A stretch of 64,000 nucleotides of DNA from Glaciecola nitratireducens FR1064 (GCF_000226565.1 NC_016041.1:3410001-3474000), one strand, 5' to 3'; shown: positions 39,157 to 48,715, counted from the first letter of the stretch. The notes: a model not told the origin generated them from the letters alone. Program-made: numbers and translations.

Positions 39157-40083
39157 ATGCTGGGGCACGACAATAAACATCATAAAAGTGTGTCCTTTAT
39201 CAGGCACTATCACGGGTACACTGGCGGTCATCAAAAAGTACGTGATTACATTCAGCACTTTTTAGACCTTAACTGGCAAACTAATCTATTTGTGGACGGT
39301 CAGTCTGCAACTATGTCCAACCTCTTTGAAAATATTTCTGGAGTTAATTACCAGAAAGTTTACGAACCTAGCAATTCCGACCTTGTGTTTTTAGCGGGCA
39401 TGGATTGGCAAGACTTCCTTGCACTTGGCCTTAGCAATAAACCTGTTATTAACTTAATACAGCATGTTCGCCACGCCGACCCAGAAAATCCGTTATTTCA
39501 GTTTTTGTCACAACCAGCAGTGCGTATATGCGTATCAAAAAGTGTTAAGCAAGCGATACTGCCCCACGCTAATGGCCCAGTGCATTTTATTCCTATGGGA
39601 CACAAAATAGCTGCTAAGCCACTTCACAAGTCAAACGACTTATATATATTAGCGAATAAACAGCCAGAATTAGGGAGGCGTTTGGCGAGCTATTTTTCAG
39701 AGCAAAATGTGACAGTGATATGTCATGACCATTATGTTGAAAAACAAGCGGTATTGAGCGCTATGGCATCAAGTAGAGTGAGTTTAACCCTACCCCACCA
39801 TACTGAAGGTTTTTACTTGCCGGGGATTGAAGCCATGGCACTGAGTGATATTGCAATTGTACCGGATTGCGTGGCAAGTATTGAATACAGTAAACACTAC
39901 AGTAATGCTCTTCGCTGCGCCTTGGAGTTTGAGAGTATTATTAGCACCACCAAAAAAGCGCTTCAATTAGCCCACTCAGCCGCCCAATTATGGCTTCGTA
40001 AGCAAAGAGGTAAAGCATTGCTTGCTAAGTATTCGTTACTAACAGAAAGACAAAATCTGCAAAAAATCATTAGTGCTGAGTAA
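39157..40083 (+). CDS. Glycosyltransferase, GT-B fold (GT1/GT4-like)
   Basis: 308 aa. N-terminal SFIRHYHGYTGGHQKVRDY resembles the acceptor-side glycine loop, and LPHHTEGFYLPGIEAMALSD is the donor-binding E-x7-E-like region. ATG 39157 is preferred because acaagga (39141-39147) lies 9 nt upstream; a TTG at 39121 would add 12 residues. No membrane segment. Converges on the next sulfotransferase with 16 bp between stops. Confidence 0.82.
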   Translation: MLGHDNKHHKSVSFIRHYHGYTGGHQKVRDYIQHFLDLNWQTNLFVDGQSATMSNLFENISGVNYQKVYEPSNSDLVFLAGMDWQDFLALGLSNKPVINLIQHVRHADPENPLFQFLSQPAVRICVSKSVKQAILPHANGPVHFIPMGHKIAAKPLHKSNDLYILANKQPELGRRLASYFSEQNVTVICHDHYVEKQAVLSAMASSRVSLTLPHHTEGFYLPGIEAMALSDIAIVPDCVASIEYSKHYSNALRCALEFESIISTTKKALQLAHSAAQLWLRKQRGKALLAKYSLLTERQNLQKIISAE

Positions 40084-40099
40084 GTTAGTTATTTGCCGT

Positions 40100-40918
40100 T
40101 TAGGCCAATATAGCTTCAATACTTTGTACAATTTCATCTTGGCTGTATAAGCCGAAACAGTCCATTTGCATAATAGCGTTTTGCTGGTGTTTGAGCTTTA
40201 GAATTATATCATCTGAATAGACGCGCGTTTTTGCTTCAAGAGACAGTGGCTTTGTTTGCACCACGTTGGCCGCGTTAAATAACGCTTGCCCGTTTGTTTT
40301 TATAATATCCTCATAACGAATAATTGTTGAATTTGCCGCGACAAATTGGCGTGCAAACCACTGATAAATTATTAATTGCCGTTGCAATTCGTCTTTTTGT
40401 GATGACAGCACTTGCTTCAAAGAAGCATCATTATTCTCACCCGCAGGTAGGCTTCCTTTTGATACGGGAAGATTAACGGTCCACCAAGACAGCAGTACAT
40501 CTACTGGATTTCGCACAATACAAGTCACGTTAAAGTGTTCGGATAGTTCTGATAGAAAAGCTGTAAAAAGAGCATTTTGCTTTATAAATAATTGTATATC
40601 TTTACCAATATATTTAGGGACTTTAATTTTACCGCGTTTAGCAATGACTTCTCGTTTGCCCTTAACCACAGATAAGCCAACTGGATTATCGATTTCTAAA
40701 CCGGCATTGTCACCATGCTCAAATTCGGTGCCTTGGTATAAGGCTTGTTGAAAATCGTTATACTTTTGAGAAACGACTTTCACTACATTGCTGCTATTTA
40801 AATTTAATTGACTTGGATTTATAGGCTCATGTAAGGCAACGATGTTATTTTGTTGATTAAGTATATGACAACATAATGTTGTGCCAGAGCGAGGAATGCC
40901 AGTGATGAGATATTTCAT
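40100..40918 (-). CDS. Sulfotransferase-family protein
   Basis: 272 aa. N-terminal LITGIPRSGTTLCCHIL is the PAPS phosphosulfate loop; TCIVRNPVDVLLSWWTV is the 3'-phosphate loop. No signal peptide, so cytoplasmic. Preceded by a strong terminator that separates it from the upstream Ala/Thr-rich protein gene in the same direction, so it needs its own promoter or read-through. Confidence 0.86.
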   Translation of the reverse strand: MKYLITGIPRSGTTLCCHILNQQNNIVALHEPINPSQLNLNSSNVVKVVSQKYNDFQQALYQGTEFEHGDNAGLEIDNPVGLSVVKGKREVIAKRGKIKVPKYIGKDIQLFIKQNALFTAFLSELSEHFNVTCIVRNPVDVLLSWWTVNLPVSKGSLPAGENNDASLKQVLSSQKDELQRQLIIYQWFARQFVAANSTIIRYEDIIKTNGQALFNAANVVQTKPLSLEAKTRVYSDDIILKLKHQQNAIMQMDCFGLYSQDEIVQSIEAILA

Positions 40919-40948
40919 TGATTAAACAAATACGATTACTATAGATAT

Positions 40949-40974
40949 AAAAAAGGCCAGCATAGCTGGCCTTT
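40949..40974 (-). terminator. Strong terminator of the S-layer-like gene
   Basis: Perfect 10-bp stem aaaggccagc/gctggccttt (40952-40961 with 40965-40974), loop of 3 nt; read leftward it runs directly into a T tract. Fits an abundant monocistronic message. Confidence 0.95.
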
Positions 40975-40992
40975 ATCATTATTTTTCAGATA

Positions 40993-42372
40993 TTACTGAC
41001 TAACGACTAGGGCTACAGTATCTGTAGACTCGTCAGACAAGTTAACAGTCTGAGTCGTTGCTGTAATGTTACCAGAAGTTGCTTCAATTTCGATCGTAGC
41101 AGAAGTTCTAGTTTTACCTGTTAATGTAACTAAATCAGTTGCTTTGATTGAAAGTACTGAGTTACCGGGAACAGTACCCGTTGCAGCAGTACCGGCTACA
41201 GCAGTAGTGCCATCTTCAGAACGGAACGAAGTTGTGTAAGCAGCTGGGTTAACACCTTTGTTTATGATGTAAACACGCTGGTTATACGAATCGAAAGTCG
41301 TTAAGTAAGGAATGGCAATTGAAGTTGTATCATAAACGATAGAACCTAAGTCATTCGTAATAGCATCATCAACTAAAGTAACAGAATAAGAACCGCGATT
41401 GATTACTTCTTTAGTTACAGCATTATTTACACAAAGATGCACTTGGTCAGTAGTCACGTCAACAGTGCCTGCAGTAGTTGCAGTAGATTCTGTAGCATTC
41501 AACGTTAGCGCTTCCGATACCGCACCACATGTTGCTGCAGCAGCACCAAACCACGTACCGAATGTAAAGTCACCAGTAAAGCGAACTGCTTGCGATGCAT
41601 CTAACACGTCTGCTAATGCAGTAGGTGCAGAAGCTGGAGTCAATGTTCCGGTTGATAAATATGTTGTACCCACTGAAGCAGCAACTCCACCAACAGTCGC
41701 CAAAGTAGCACTGATGCCTGGGTTTGTGCCAGATGTAGTAAATTCTTTAAAGTCTTTAGCTACGCTTGCAGTAGAAGTAGTTGCAGCCGCTACCACACCA
41801 GTAGTCGTAGCTTTCACAGTTGCAATTGCACCAGATTTAGTGTAGAGCGCACCAGTACCGCCAACAGCAGTAGTTAGTGTTTCATGCATTGTGTAAGTCA
41901 ACGTTGCTGGAGCTGTTTGTGAAATTTCTAAGCCGGCAATCGCTAGCGTAAAATCATTGGCAATAGCAATTGCATCCGCAAGGTTAGCATCAGTTGTGAC
42001 TTGAAAAACAGCCGATGTACCTTTGTCAGCGCCACCAGATAGCAAAGTAATACTTGGAGCTTGAGTAGGACCCGCAACGGACAGCGAAGCTGACGCGATA
42101 CCAGACAGAGTTGTAAATCTTGCATTCGCTAGCTGGATTCGAACGTAACGAGTCGTCGCTTGCGGCACTGCAAAACCTGCATTAAAAACTGTGTTAAGCT
42201 GGTTTCCGGCAGCAGCAACAGTCAAGAAACCATCGCGCAGGTTAGCTGCTGCGATTGCTTCTTGGGCATAGTTAACTGTTGGTACTGTCGTTAGATCGAT
42301 ATCAACTGCCGCGTTCGCAGATGCTGTGAATAAAGCTGCAATTGATACAGCTAGTAATTTTTTGTTTAGCAT
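40993..42372 (-). CDS. Secreted Ala/Thr-rich protein, candidate S-layer (Slr4-like) protein
   Basis: 459 aa. Clear Sec signal peptide (MLNKKLLAVSIAALFTASANA, cleavage before AVDID). The mature part is very rich in Ala, Thr, Val and Ser, poor in Lys/Arg/Trp, with two Cys (TCGAVS and HLCVNN), a composition typical of secreted beta-rich lattice proteins. No enzymatic motif seen. SD agggg lies 6 nt before the ATG, and a textbook terminator follows. It lies directly downstream of a T2SS pseudopilin operon, so it is a likely secretion substrate. The Slr4 S-layer family of marine gammaproteobacteria is the best analogy I know, but identity was not tested. Confidence 0.6.
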   Translation of the reverse strand: MLNKKLLAVSIAALFTASANAAVDIDLTTVPTVNYAQEAIAAANLRDGFLTVAAAGNQLNTVFNAGFAVPQATTRYVRIQLANARFTTLSGIASASLSVAGPTQAPSITLLSGGADKGTSAVFQVTTDANLADAIAIANDFTLAIAGLEISQTAPATLTYTMHETLTTAVGGTGALYTKSGAIATVKATTTGVVAAATTSTASVAKDFKEFTTSGTNPGISATLATVGGVAASVGTTYLSTGTLTPASAPTALADVLDASQAVRFTGDFTFGTWFGAAAATCGAVSEALTLNATESTATTAGTVDVTTDQVHLCVNNAVTKEVINRGSYSVTLVDDAITNDLGSIVYDTTSIAIPYLTTFDSYNQRVYIINKGVNPAAYTTSFRSEDGTTAVAGTAATGTVPGNSVLSIKATDLVTLTGKTRTSATIEIEATSGNITATTQTVNLSDESTDTVALVVSQ

Positions 42373-42697
42373 TTAAAACCCCTAAGAGTGTAGTTAAGTA
42401 TTCGTTTGTCGTGGCGCACTGCCAACATAATATTCTGGAGGACGTTGCACCAGACATCCCTTTTAGAGTACAACACTGAATTCCAGCGTTCAACTTTTTT
42501 TATCAATTAACCTGTTGCTCAATTTAACAACATTGCAGGTCAAGGGTCATACTCTGTCTGTAACAAAACCTTTGGTGTCAACCAGAATGCTAATTTATAA
42601 CATGCTGCTGATTTTTATCAAGTATTATTTTTTAGGCTTAGGTATTAAAACAGGCTCTTTAATCATGTAGCTTTAGTTCTCATTTTCATCAAGTTAG
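42373..42697. other. Leader/promoter region of the S-layer-like gene
   Basis: 325 bp between gspK-like stop and the S-layer-like start, both leftward. AT-rich. A TTGACA-like sequence (reverse of tgtcaa at 42576-42581) is present but without a good -10 at normal spacing. A small inverted repeat catcaag/cttgatg (42687-42710) overlaps the gspK stop. The length allows a separate promoter and a long 5' leader. Confidence 0.5.
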
Positions 42698-43717
42698 TTA
42701 AGGCTTGATGACCATGGGTGGGTTATTGCCGCTGCCAACGTGAATAAGGCAAACAATTTGATTCTTTAATTTGCTTTCTTTCGCCTGACCTAAATCAATT
42801 TCATTTTGTAATTTGCTGTTTGTTATGGGATAAGATACCATCACGCTAAATTGTTGGCCGCCCAGTGTTGAAAGATGTTGTTCAGATAAGCCCGCAATGC
42901 TCGGTTCAACTAAATAAGCATCAGATAGCGTGGAGAACCAAAGGCCACTGTCTCTCATTTCTATCAGCCTATCGATAGAAGTTGGCCAAAAAATTCGCCA
43001 AAGAGATATTGGTACTTGATTAAGATTGAGTACCGAGGAACGTTGCAGCGAACAATGTGACAAGAAGTCAGGGTGCAATGTAAGAAATGCTTGCCAATGT
43101 TGTACTAAGAATAATTCACTGCAACTTTGTAATAAATAATTGCGAATATTTTGATAATTTTTGCCATCTTTCCCAGCGGGTTTTTGTGTGTAGTCCCCAT
43201 CAGCATAATCAAACAGACTATCTAGCATTCTATTAGTCTGCAAAGCATCTTGATTTTGGCTTTGTATCCATTTTTTTAACCAGCGCTGGCCGCTTGTATT
43301 AACCGATAACAAACCTCGTTGACTTTGAATGCTATAGCTAAATTGCTTTTGCTCAAATTCATATACGTGGCCATCCACACGAATTTCATCACCCACAATA
43401 AGATTGATAAATTGGTCATCTTCATTTCGAGCAAAGCCTTCGGGATTAATGCCTTGACTGATACCCGCAATGGTTAAGCGCTGTGTAGCTAGCAAGTATG
43501 TTAATTGATTGGCTTTAGAAATTGCTGCGGCCTTGTTACGTAAGTTTTCCTTGGCGCTAACCGCTAAGTTTAGTCGCGACTCCAGCAAAACATTCGCACC
43601 TGTAATCACAAGACTAATGATCAGCAGCAGTACCAGTACAGCAAGCAACACAATACCTTGCTGCTTTGCATGCGTCTTGCTGAAACTTTTTCGCGTGTAC
43701 CTTATATTAAAACTCAT
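42698..43717 (-). CDS. gspK: T2SS minor pseudopilin GspK-like
   Basis: 339 aa. Prepilin-type N-terminus with QQGIVLLAVLVLLLIISLV lacking Glu at +5, which is the hallmark of GspK. The body contains the large GspK insert with LLSVNTSG, SLFDYADGD (metal/loop region) and VLNLNQVPISLW. Start chosen at ATG 43717; a TTG at 43726 is less likely. It overlaps gspJ. Last gene of the leftward E-F-G-H-I-J-K operon; at the pseudopilus tip with I and J. Confidence 0.85.
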   Translation of the reverse strand: MSFNIRYTRKSFSKTHAKQQGIVLLAVLVLLLIISLVITGANVLLESRLNLAVSAKENLRNKAAAISKANQLTYLLATQRLTIAGISQGINPEGFARNEDDQFINLIVGDEIRVDGHVYEFEQKQFSYSIQSQRGLLSVNTSGQRWLKKWIQSQNQDALQTNRMLDSLFDYADGDYTQKPAGKDGKNYQNIRNYLLQSCSELFLVQHWQAFLTLHPDFLSHCSLQRSSVLNLNQVPISLWRIFWPTSIDRLIEMRDSGLWFSTLSDAYLVEPSIAGLSEQHLSTLGGQQFSVMVSYPITNSKLQNEIDLGQAKESKLKNQIVCLIHVGSGNNPPMVIKP

Positions 43718-44369
43718 ATTGACCAAACAAAATCATTTCTGGCGGTATTTCAACATTCACAGGATTAATTGGTGTAGCTAACAACCAGATTGTCGAACTG
43801 CCATCAGTAGGATTAGATTGTTCGACCATAATTGAAACAGCTTCGGGTAACATGGCCTTTTTGGGTGTAAATGTTGATTGCCACTCATTATCAACTATGT
43901 AGTTAAAATACGCGGGGGCGTTAAATGTGTGTACTTTAATCACGGTTTGCGTGTGCTGATTGCGATACCACAGGTCATAGATAACCTTAGATTGCTGGAT
44001 TCCAGACCGAGCAAAAGATTGCGATTTTATCTCCCATGTAATGTAGCTAGGAATGTTAGTCGAGTCGTCAAGTGGCGCGTTAGTGATCATACTAAGTTTG
44101 CTGGCAGTGCCGTTGAAAACCGCATTATCGGGGTGATATAACAATGCGCCTTGAATACTCCGGCGAAACCATTTGGCGGCCAAATTGACGGATTGATTTA
44201 GTTGCTTTTGTTCTAGTTTTGCAAAGCTTTGCCATACGATGGGCAAAGCGGAAGCTAGTAATCCCGTGGTCATTGCCAATATCACTAACACCACTAGCAT
44301 TTCAACTAAGGTGAATCCCACATTAAATGAGCTATTTTTAGAAGAGTGTGAACGCCGATATTTTACCAT
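43707..44369 (-). CDS. gspJ: T2SS minor pseudopilin GspJ-like
   Basis: 220 aa. Class III leader ending before GFTLVEMLVVLVILAMTTG with Glu at +5. The remaining beta-rich part (WQSFAKLEQKQLNQSVNLAAKWFRRSIQGAL) fits GspJ in length and position between I and K. Confidence 0.82.
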   Translation of the reverse strand: MVKYRRSHSSKNSSFNVGFTLVEMLVVLVILAMTTGLLASALPIVWQSFAKLEQKQLNQSVNLAAKWFRRSIQGALLYHPDNAVFNGTASKLSMITNAPLDDSTNIPSYITWEIKSQSFARSGIQQSKVIYDLWYRNQHTQTVIKVHTFNAPAYFNYIVDNEWQSTFTPKKAMLPEAVSIMVEQSNPTDGSSTIWLLATPINPVNVEIPPEMILFGQYEF

Positions 44370-44377
44370 ATTGATGA

Positions 44378-44809
44378 CTAGCGCTCTTCATCAGGAAAGT
44401 TTACTTGCCACTGTTTTACTTGTTCTGTATTTATTCGTGTAATGAGGCTACTACCTTGATAAATATCAAGGCTGACATTAAACAATGCCACGTTCCAATT
44501 TGGCTGTCTTTTAAATACCTGATCTTGGCTTTGCTTAATTAGCTCTGCGCGCCATTCAACCCGGTGCTGATTAATGTTCAATTCACCCTGCCTGGTTTGC
44601 TCAAACGTTTGTAGCGATAATATGTCCAAGCTCTGCTCAAAAATCTCATCAGCCGCAAGATGTTGACCGATTTTGTCCACTGTTCGCTGAGCAGTGCCTA
44701 TCCATTCGCTCACTAAGGCAATCGCAAAGGATAAAATAACCAAAGCAACTAGCGATTCAAGCAAGGTAAAGCCTGATTGTCGGTAAGCACCTTCGCTAGC
44801 TTTCATCAT
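44378..44809 (-). CDS. gspI: T2SS minor pseudopilin GspI-like
   Basis: 143 aa. Leader of 12 residues then GFTLLESLVALVILSFAIALV; short body as in GspI. Overlaps gspH-like by 14 bp, and gspJ starts 8 bp after its stop. Confidence 0.83.
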   Translation of the reverse strand: MMKASEGAYRQSGFTLLESLVALVILSFAIALVSEWIGTAQRTVDKIGQHLAADEIFEQSLDILSLQTFEQTRQGELNINQHRVEWRAELIKQSQDQVFKRQPNWNVALFNVSLDIYQGSSLITRINTEQVKQWQVNFPDEER

Positions 44810-45239
44810 TTTGCCTTAACTCGGTTAATTCACAGTAAGGCGAGGTAACGTTGAAATACATAGTCTCATCAGATTCATTTATGATAGATACTCTGCTGGT
44901 GTGACAATAACCATTGTTTTGTATTAATAACGCTGGCTCAAACAGCATTTTAAAGTCTAAGGGCTCTGCCAAAAACGTATTAATTTGCGCTTCTGAATCG
45001 ATTATTATTTGCTGCTGCAATAAACTGGCATTTAGGGCTATGCTGGGCAAAACACCGCGCACTTTACTAATATCGTCAGCTCGCTGGCTAGCATTAAGGG
45101 TCGCAAACAAATTGGGGCCGGCAACTGCCGCTATCAAACCGGTTATGACTAATACAACTAAAAGCTCAATCATAGAAAAACCAAGCTGCCTGCCCATTAA
45201 TGTTATATTAGCTTTGGGGTACATAACCCACATCGGCAT
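44796..45239 (-). CDS. gspH: T2SS minor pseudopilin GspH-like
   Basis: 147 aa. Prepilin signature LGFSMIELLVVLVITGLIAA; body ends NGYCHTSRV...SPYCELTEL with two Cys that may pair. Start ATG 45239 is supported by gaggg about 5 nt upstream and overlaps gspG by 32 bp; a shorter leader from ATG 45197 is possible. A broken paralogue with the same C-terminal pattern lies at 62827-63207. Confidence 0.82.
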   Translation of the reverse strand: MPMWVMYPKANITLMGRQLGFSMIELLVVLVITGLIAAVAGPNLFATLNASQRADDISKVRGVLPSIALNASLLQQQIIIDSEAQINTFLAEPLDFKMLFEPALLIQNNGYCHTSRVSIINESDETMYFNVTSPYCELTELRQNDES

Positions 45240-45666
45240 TTAAGCCCTCACCACCCGCTTTATTATCTGCGCCGTAACTATAAAGGTAAAAACCTTGTGG
45301 TGCATTGGCGTCTGTTTGATAAACGTAATCAACACCCCAAGGATCAAGCGGTAAGGTCTCACTTAAGTAAGGTCCGCTCCAATACTGCGCATTTTCTGAT
45401 GGTGCTACATTTAAAAACTTTAAGTCTGTTGGATAACGACTATTATCAAGCCGATAAGTTTGCAATGCCATTTTAAGCATTTTTACTTGTGTTTCTGCTG
45501 TTCTGACTTTTGAAGTATCAACTTTGCCTAAAAACTGTTGCCCTACTAGTCCGGCTAGCAGACCTAATATTACCAATACAACAAGAAGTTCTATCATGCT
45601 GAAACCACTTTGCTTATTCAAATGCTGAACCTTTTTTCTATTTTCAATTTGATATGCTTGATGCAT
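45208..45666 (-). CDS. gspG: T2SS major pseudopilin GspG
   Basis: 152 aa. SGFSMIELLVVLVILGLLAGLV prepilin N-terminus with Glu+5; GspG-specific C-terminus LPLDPWGVDYVY and YSYGADNKAGGEGLNADVGY, the calcium-binding loop. Leader of about 20 residues; aagga upstream. Forms the pseudopilus shaft. Preceded by 64 bp from gspF, where extra promoter or processing may boost its level. Confidence 0.95.
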   Translation of the reverse strand: MHQAYQIENRKKVQHLNKQSGFSMIELLVVLVILGLLAGLVGQQFLGKVDTSKVRTAETQVKMLKMALQTYRLDNSRYPTDLKFLNVAPSENAQYWSGPYLSETLPLDPWGVDYVYQTDANAPQGFYLYSYGADNKAGGEGLNADVGYVPQS

Positions 45667-45730
45667 ATGTGCGTGTTCCTTAATTAATTACTTAAAAACT
45701 ACTGAGCGTAGCCTCGCTTCTAGCTTGGTT

Positions 45731-46921
45731 CTAAATATCAATGTTAGTTGTAGCTGTTATTGCTAATATTATACCAATTATCATCGTCCCGATAAATATA
45801 CCGACTACTAGTATGGCAATAGGTTCCATTAGCGTAATGACCTTTTTCATCCTGCGTTTACACGATTCATCGTGCAATTTAGCCACCGCTTTTAACATGT
45901 TGCCGAGTTGTCCGGTTTTATCGCCAACAGCAATCAGGTTCATTGATGTTGCCGGAATTAATCTCGCTTTTTTTAATGCTTCACTAAATGCCATACCGGA
46001 TTCAATATCATTTACCATGTTAAGCGCGCGTTGCTTGCGTAACTTATAATCAGATGCATGTGCCGCTAAGGTCAAAGCTTCAATTAAACTGACTTTAGCT
46101 TGCAGCATTGCAGAGGAGAGCGCAGCCCACCTTGCAGTATCTTGCTCACTTAACCATTCACCAATAACGGGCAAGCGTAATGAAGCATTAGCAACTGCAC
46201 TGCGCACCTCTGGATGACGCAGGATTAATCCTACGGTAATTATCAGCAAAGCAATAACGGTGGCGATAATAAAAGGCGACTGATTCACTGCTCTACCCGC
46301 AGATAATACCCAATATGCGAGCAATGGAAGTTCTTTGTCACCATCAAGCATATGACTAAATTTGGGTACCACCGCAAAAAATATTATTAACATTGCTGTG
46401 ATACCAGAACCAATGAGCACTAGAGGATAAGTTATCGCGCTTTTAATGTCTGCTCTAATCGACTCTTCATACTCCATTTGCTGCGATGCATTGTTGAGTG
46501 CGAGTGTTAATTGTCCGCTCAACTCACCGGCTTTGACCAAAGGCGATACAAAACTAGGAAAAGGTAGCAAAGATGAGTCAATCGCCTCTGAGAATTTCTC
46601 TCCCGCTTCAACCTTCGCCGCAATTTCTTTAAAGCCCTGCGATATGCGCATGTTTTGATCACTTTCAGCAAGTGAATAAATGGCGTCGATTAATGAAACA
46701 CCAGCTTCTGTTAAGGTGGCTAATTCTTGAATAGGTAAAACTAAATCACTTATTTTAACTTTTTTCCCTGTGATTTTTTTTTCAGGGTTAATGCTTAAGG
46801 TTACTGCCTGTATTTCTTGCTCACGCAACTGTGCGTGAGCGTGTTGCAATGTACTGGCATCAATAACGCCATGCACACGCTGTTTCGTTTTGGTCTCTAT
46901 GCCTTGGTATAGAAACTTCAT
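45731..46921 (-). CDS. gspF: T2SS inner-membrane platform protein GspF
   Basis: 396 aa with the duplicated T2SSF domain: VLPIQELATLTEAGVSL and WAALSSAMLQAKVSLIEAL, and three hydrophobic segments (about 165-190, 215-235, 370-392). Family ending MEPIAILVVGIFIGTMIIGIIL. Overlaps gspE by 4 bp. Confidence 0.94.
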   Translation of the reverse strand: MKFLYQGIETKTKQRVHGVIDASTLQHAHAQLREQEIQAVTLSINPEKKITGKKVKISDLVLPIQELATLTEAGVSLIDAIYSLAESDQNMRISQGFKEIAAKVEAGEKFSEAIDSSLLPFPSFVSPLVKAGELSGQLTLALNNASQQMEYEESIRADIKSAITYPLVLIGSGITAMLIIFFAVVPKFSHMLDGDKELPLLAYWVLSAGRAVNQSPFIIATVIALLIITVGLILRHPEVRSAVANASLRLPVIGEWLSEQDTARWAALSSAMLQAKVSLIEALTLAAHASDYKLRKQRALNMVNDIESGMAFSEALKKARLIPATSMNLIAVGDKTGQLGNMLKAVAKLHDESCKRRMKKVITLMEPIAILVVGIFIGTMIIGIILAITATTNIDI

Positions 46922-48603
46922 ATTACCTCATCTTCGGTGGCACATACCCTAAGTACTTCTTCGACACTTGTAATGCCCTGTGCCGCTTTTAATAAGCCAT
47001 CATTGAATAAGTTGCGTGCGCCATCTTGTTTAGCTTGAAGACGTAATTTAGCAACGCCCGCTCCCGCGCTTATTAACTCCCTTAATGCGGGGGTTACTTC
47101 AACTAATTCATAAATACCTATACGACCTTTATACCCTTTGCCATGACATTTTGGGCAACCAACAGCCTTGCGCCATGTGCCTTCTTTACTTGCTTCAGGC
47201 ATAAAACTGGGGGCGTCAGTAGATTCAGCGCAATGTTCACAGAGTTTTTTGACCAAACGCTGTGCTTGAACTCCCTGAATAGTCGCGGCAATCAAGAAAG
47301 GCTCGACACCCATATCGGTTAATCGCGGAAAAACGGAACAGGCATCGTTGGTATGCAAAGTAGATAACACTAAATGACCTGTTAGTGATGACTGGACGGC
47401 TATATCTGCCGTTTCCTTATCTCGAATTTCGCCCACCATAATAACGTCAGGATCTTGTCGTAAAAAAGTACGTAGAGCTTTGGCAAAGGTATAACCAATA
47501 TCTGCACGCGCCTGAACTTGCGTAACCCCTTCTAACTGATATTCCACAGGGTCTTCCACCGTCACGATTTTTTCTTTGCCGGTGCGTAAGTCTGATAATA
47601 ATCCATACAAAGTGGTTGACTTACCGGAGCCCGTTGGTCCTGTTACTAGGACGATGCCGTTAGACAGTTTTCCCCAACGTTGTATTGTACTCAAATGGTC
47701 TGGCGCAAAACCCAAGTTAGCTAACGATAATTGCTCTCTTTTTTTAGGCAACAATCGCATTACAATTGACTCGCCATACACATCTGGTGCAGTAGACACA
47801 CGGATGTCAAAGTCTTGCCCCGCATTTCGGGTGCTAAATCTGCCATCCTGTGGCAATCTGCGTTCGGCAATATCGAGTTCGGCAAGTAATTTAATTCTAG
47901 AGGAAATAGCGGCAAAGCGAGAAATAGGCTGGCGCATGTGTTCCATTAACGTTCCGTCGATACGAAACCTAACACGCATATTCGTATCACCAGCTTCAAT
48001 ATGAATATCTGACGCTTCCAGTTGAATAGCCTTTTCCAAAAAGCTGTTAACCAGATTAATGACCGGTGCCTCTTCCGCTAGAGTCGATAAATTAATGCCC
48101 TTTTGTCCAAATAAATCAGACACTTCGCGCTCGCGTGTTAACTCATCCACAATATTCGCCATCATTGCGGAGGTTAAGAGTATGTAGTTCACATTAGCTT
48201 GTGTAATATTCGAAATGATTACCGATATTGCAAACTGATTGAATGGGTCTACAACATAAATATTACAGCTTTGCTCATTGGCGGTTGCAAAAACACCCTG
48301 TTCAATACACCAATCAATAGAAAGGCTTTGCTGCGTAGCTAAACTCAAAACATCTGCCACTAAGGGGCAATCTTGCGTGTTTTGAGCTAACGACCAATCT
48401 AACTCTATGGCTAGGTTCTCTAATAGAAAATCTTCGCTGACAAAACCAAAGCGCTTCAGCGCCTGAATATGTGTTGTTTTTTTGTCAGTCACCGACTGCT
48501 CAATCAATGCTTGTTGCTTCGAGGTGATAGCATTGGATACGACCAAGTTATTGATCAAACTTGCTTGTATTATGTTTGCATCTAATCCTAGTGGTTCTAT
48601 CAC
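46918..48603 (-). CDS. gspE: T2SS assembly ATPase GspE
   Basis: 561-aa hexameric ATPase powering pseudopilus assembly. Walker A GPTGSGKSTTLYG, Asp box VGEIRDKETADIA, His box LVLSTLHTNDA, and a tetracysteine zinc motif CEHC...CPKC near 440-475. The N-terminal 150 residues form the GspL-interacting domain. First gene of the leftward operon, start opposite the divergent gspL-like gene. Confidence 0.95.
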   Translation of the reverse strand: MIEPLGLDANIIQASLINNLVVSNAITSKQQALIEQSVTDKKTTHIQALKRFGFVSEDFLLENLAIELDWSLAQNTQDCPLVADVLSLATQQSLSIDWCIEQGVFATANEQSCNIYVVDPFNQFAISVIISNITQANVNYILLTSAMMANIVDELTREREVSDLFGQKGINLSTLAEEAPVINLVNSFLEKAIQLEASDIHIEAGDTNMRVRFRIDGTLMEHMRQPISRFAAISSRIKLLAELDIAERRLPQDGRFSTRNAGQDFDIRVSTAPDVYGESIVMRLLPKKREQLSLANLGFAPDHLSTIQRWGKLSNGIVLVTGPTGSGKSTTLYGLLSDLRTGKEKIVTVEDPVEYQLEGVTQVQARADIGYTFAKALRTFLRQDPDVIMVGEIRDKETADIAVQSSLTGHLVLSTLHTNDACSVFPRLTDMGVEPFLIAATIQGVQAQRLVKKLCEHCAESTDAPSFMPEASKEGTWRKAVGCPKCHGKGYKGRIGIYELVEVTPALRELISAGAGVAKLRLQAKQDGARNLFNDGLLKAAQGITSVEEVLRVCATEDEVI

Positions 48604-48715
48604 CTAAAAATACCCTTAAAACAATATTTGTATCAGCTATTTAGTGTTATCAAAACGCCGTAATTAGTGTATATTACATCACATTGATAACAGATGTGAA
48701 AAGGTTTATTCGTTA
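48604..48715. promoter_or_regulatory. Divergent T2SS promoter with 9-bp inverted repeat
   Basis: 112-bp region between gspE (left) and gspL-like (right). Perfect inverted repeat tgttatcaa (48645-48653) and ttgataaca (48684-48692), separated by 30 bp, plus a nested tcacat/atgtga (48679-48684 and 48694-48699). A symmetrical operator controlling both operons is plausible; protein unknown. SD aaaagg precedes the GTG at 48716. Confidence 0.5.

Noticed and set aside
41399-41845. 148-codon frame opposite the S-layer-like gene
   Set aside because: Shadow frame caused by the Ala/Thr-rich codons on the other strand; no SD.
47576-48004. 142-codon frame opposite gspE
   Set aside because: Antisense of conserved ATPase motifs; no independent support.
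48679-48699. CRP-like site in the T2SS promoter
   Set aside because: The half-sites read tcacat...atgtga, the reverse order of the CRP consensus (TGTGA-N6-TCACA).
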